DNA from: Pseudomonas kuykendallii
GTDB lineage: Bacteria; Pseudomonadota; Gammaproteobacteria; Pseudomonadales; Pseudomonadaceae
Direction of reading: 5' to 3'
Length of the DNA: 64,000 nucleotides
NCBI RefSeq assembly: GCF_900106975.1
Contig: NZ_FNNU01000001.1
Coordinates: forward strand, 990,260 to 1,054,259
Shown here: positions 63,917 to 64,000 of the stretch, piece by piece
Layout: each line of letters starts with the position of its first letter
Position numbering within the stretch: the first letter of the stretch is position 1
Program-made: the position numbers and the translations under genes
The notes under the pieces: generated by a model
Told to the model about the DNA's origin: nothing
Database searches by the model: none
What the model saw: only the letters and a program-made list of their open reading frames with translations

Positions 63917-64000
63917 GGCTGTTCCTTTATTGGTTTTGTATGACGGTCAACATGCTGCTGCGCAAAGGCGCTCTCCTGTGAGAGCAAGCGGGGGCGTTCA
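63917..64000. other. Window end, upstream of the PaaI-type gene
   Basis: 84 bases with no gene. A short CTCTCCTGTGAGAG inverted repeat lies near 63971-63984. Nothing else is supportable. Confidence 0.5.

Overview
The window comes from a GC-rich gammaproteobacterium, almost certainly a Pseudomonas outside the fluorescent-type lineages (P. aeruginosa / P. nitroreducens / P. citronellolis group). This rests on protein similarity I recognise, on neighbourhoods I recall from P. aeruginosa (glcB-GNAT-gcvR-like-rarD-srkA; comF-bioBFHCD-fadE pair; ntrBC-DUF4124-glnA-thiI-typA), and on Pseudomonas regulators: a GacA box with rsmY, a PsrA operator and sigma54/NtrC sites. Nearly every large opposite-strand reading frame is a GC-skew shadow. 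I see no rRNA, tRNA, CRISPR array, insertion sequence or phage.

Layout. 1-1.8 kb: iron-responsive ECF sigma/FecR pair reading toward a TonB receptor cut by the window edge, with a FecI-type promoter and a Fur-like box. 1.9-4.5 kb: exonuclease plus cNMP/CBS/DUF294 protein. 4.8-8.7 kb: secreted GH5 glycosidase, membrane acyltransferase and a cNMP-binding MscS-type channel. 8.7-17.6 kb: complete kdpFABC-kdpDE potassium system with a nitronate monooxygenase gene at its end; the 29-residue kdpF and a KdpE-like operator are visible. 17.8-21.2 kb: an uncharacterised three-gene unit (SUKH/SMI1 protein, HNH-like nuclease with membrane segments, tail-anchored coiled-coil protein), the best candidate for an undescribed system. 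21.3-26.8 kb: sugar acetyltransferase; a MOSC / small protein / class III aminotransferase / amidotransferase operon in which the amidotransferase has lost its nucleophile; LysR regulator; EamA exporter.

26.8-27.1 kb: the regulatory RNA rsmY with its GacA upstream activating sequence. 27.1-32.5 kb: two FadE-type acyl-CoA dehydrogenases flanking a diguanylate cyclase, the second controlled by a clear PsrA operator. 32.6-37.7 kb: biotin operon bioB-F-H-C-D behind a strong promoter overlapped by a BirA operator, which also covers the start of the divergent comF. 38.4-39.8 kb: PhoX-family phosphatase gene missing its 5' third. 39.9-45.4 kb: srkA, rarD, gcvR-like, GNAT and malate synthase G. 45.4-50.3 kb: GNAT, LysR with divergent YeiH exporter, YdeP-type molybdopterin oxidoreductase. 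50.4-57.5 kb: trmL, a small membrane protein, ntrC, ntrB, two DUF4124 proteins, and glnA with sigma54 and NtrC sites. 57.5-64 kb: thiI, typA/bipA, a short-chain dehydrogenase, a FabF-like synthase and a PaaI-type thioesterase.

Functional themes are regulated responses to iron (ECF), potassium (Kdp), nitrogen (NtrBC-GlnA), fatty acids (PsrA-FadE), biotin (BirA) and the Gac/Rsm switch. The control sites are annotated because most can be read directly from the DNA.
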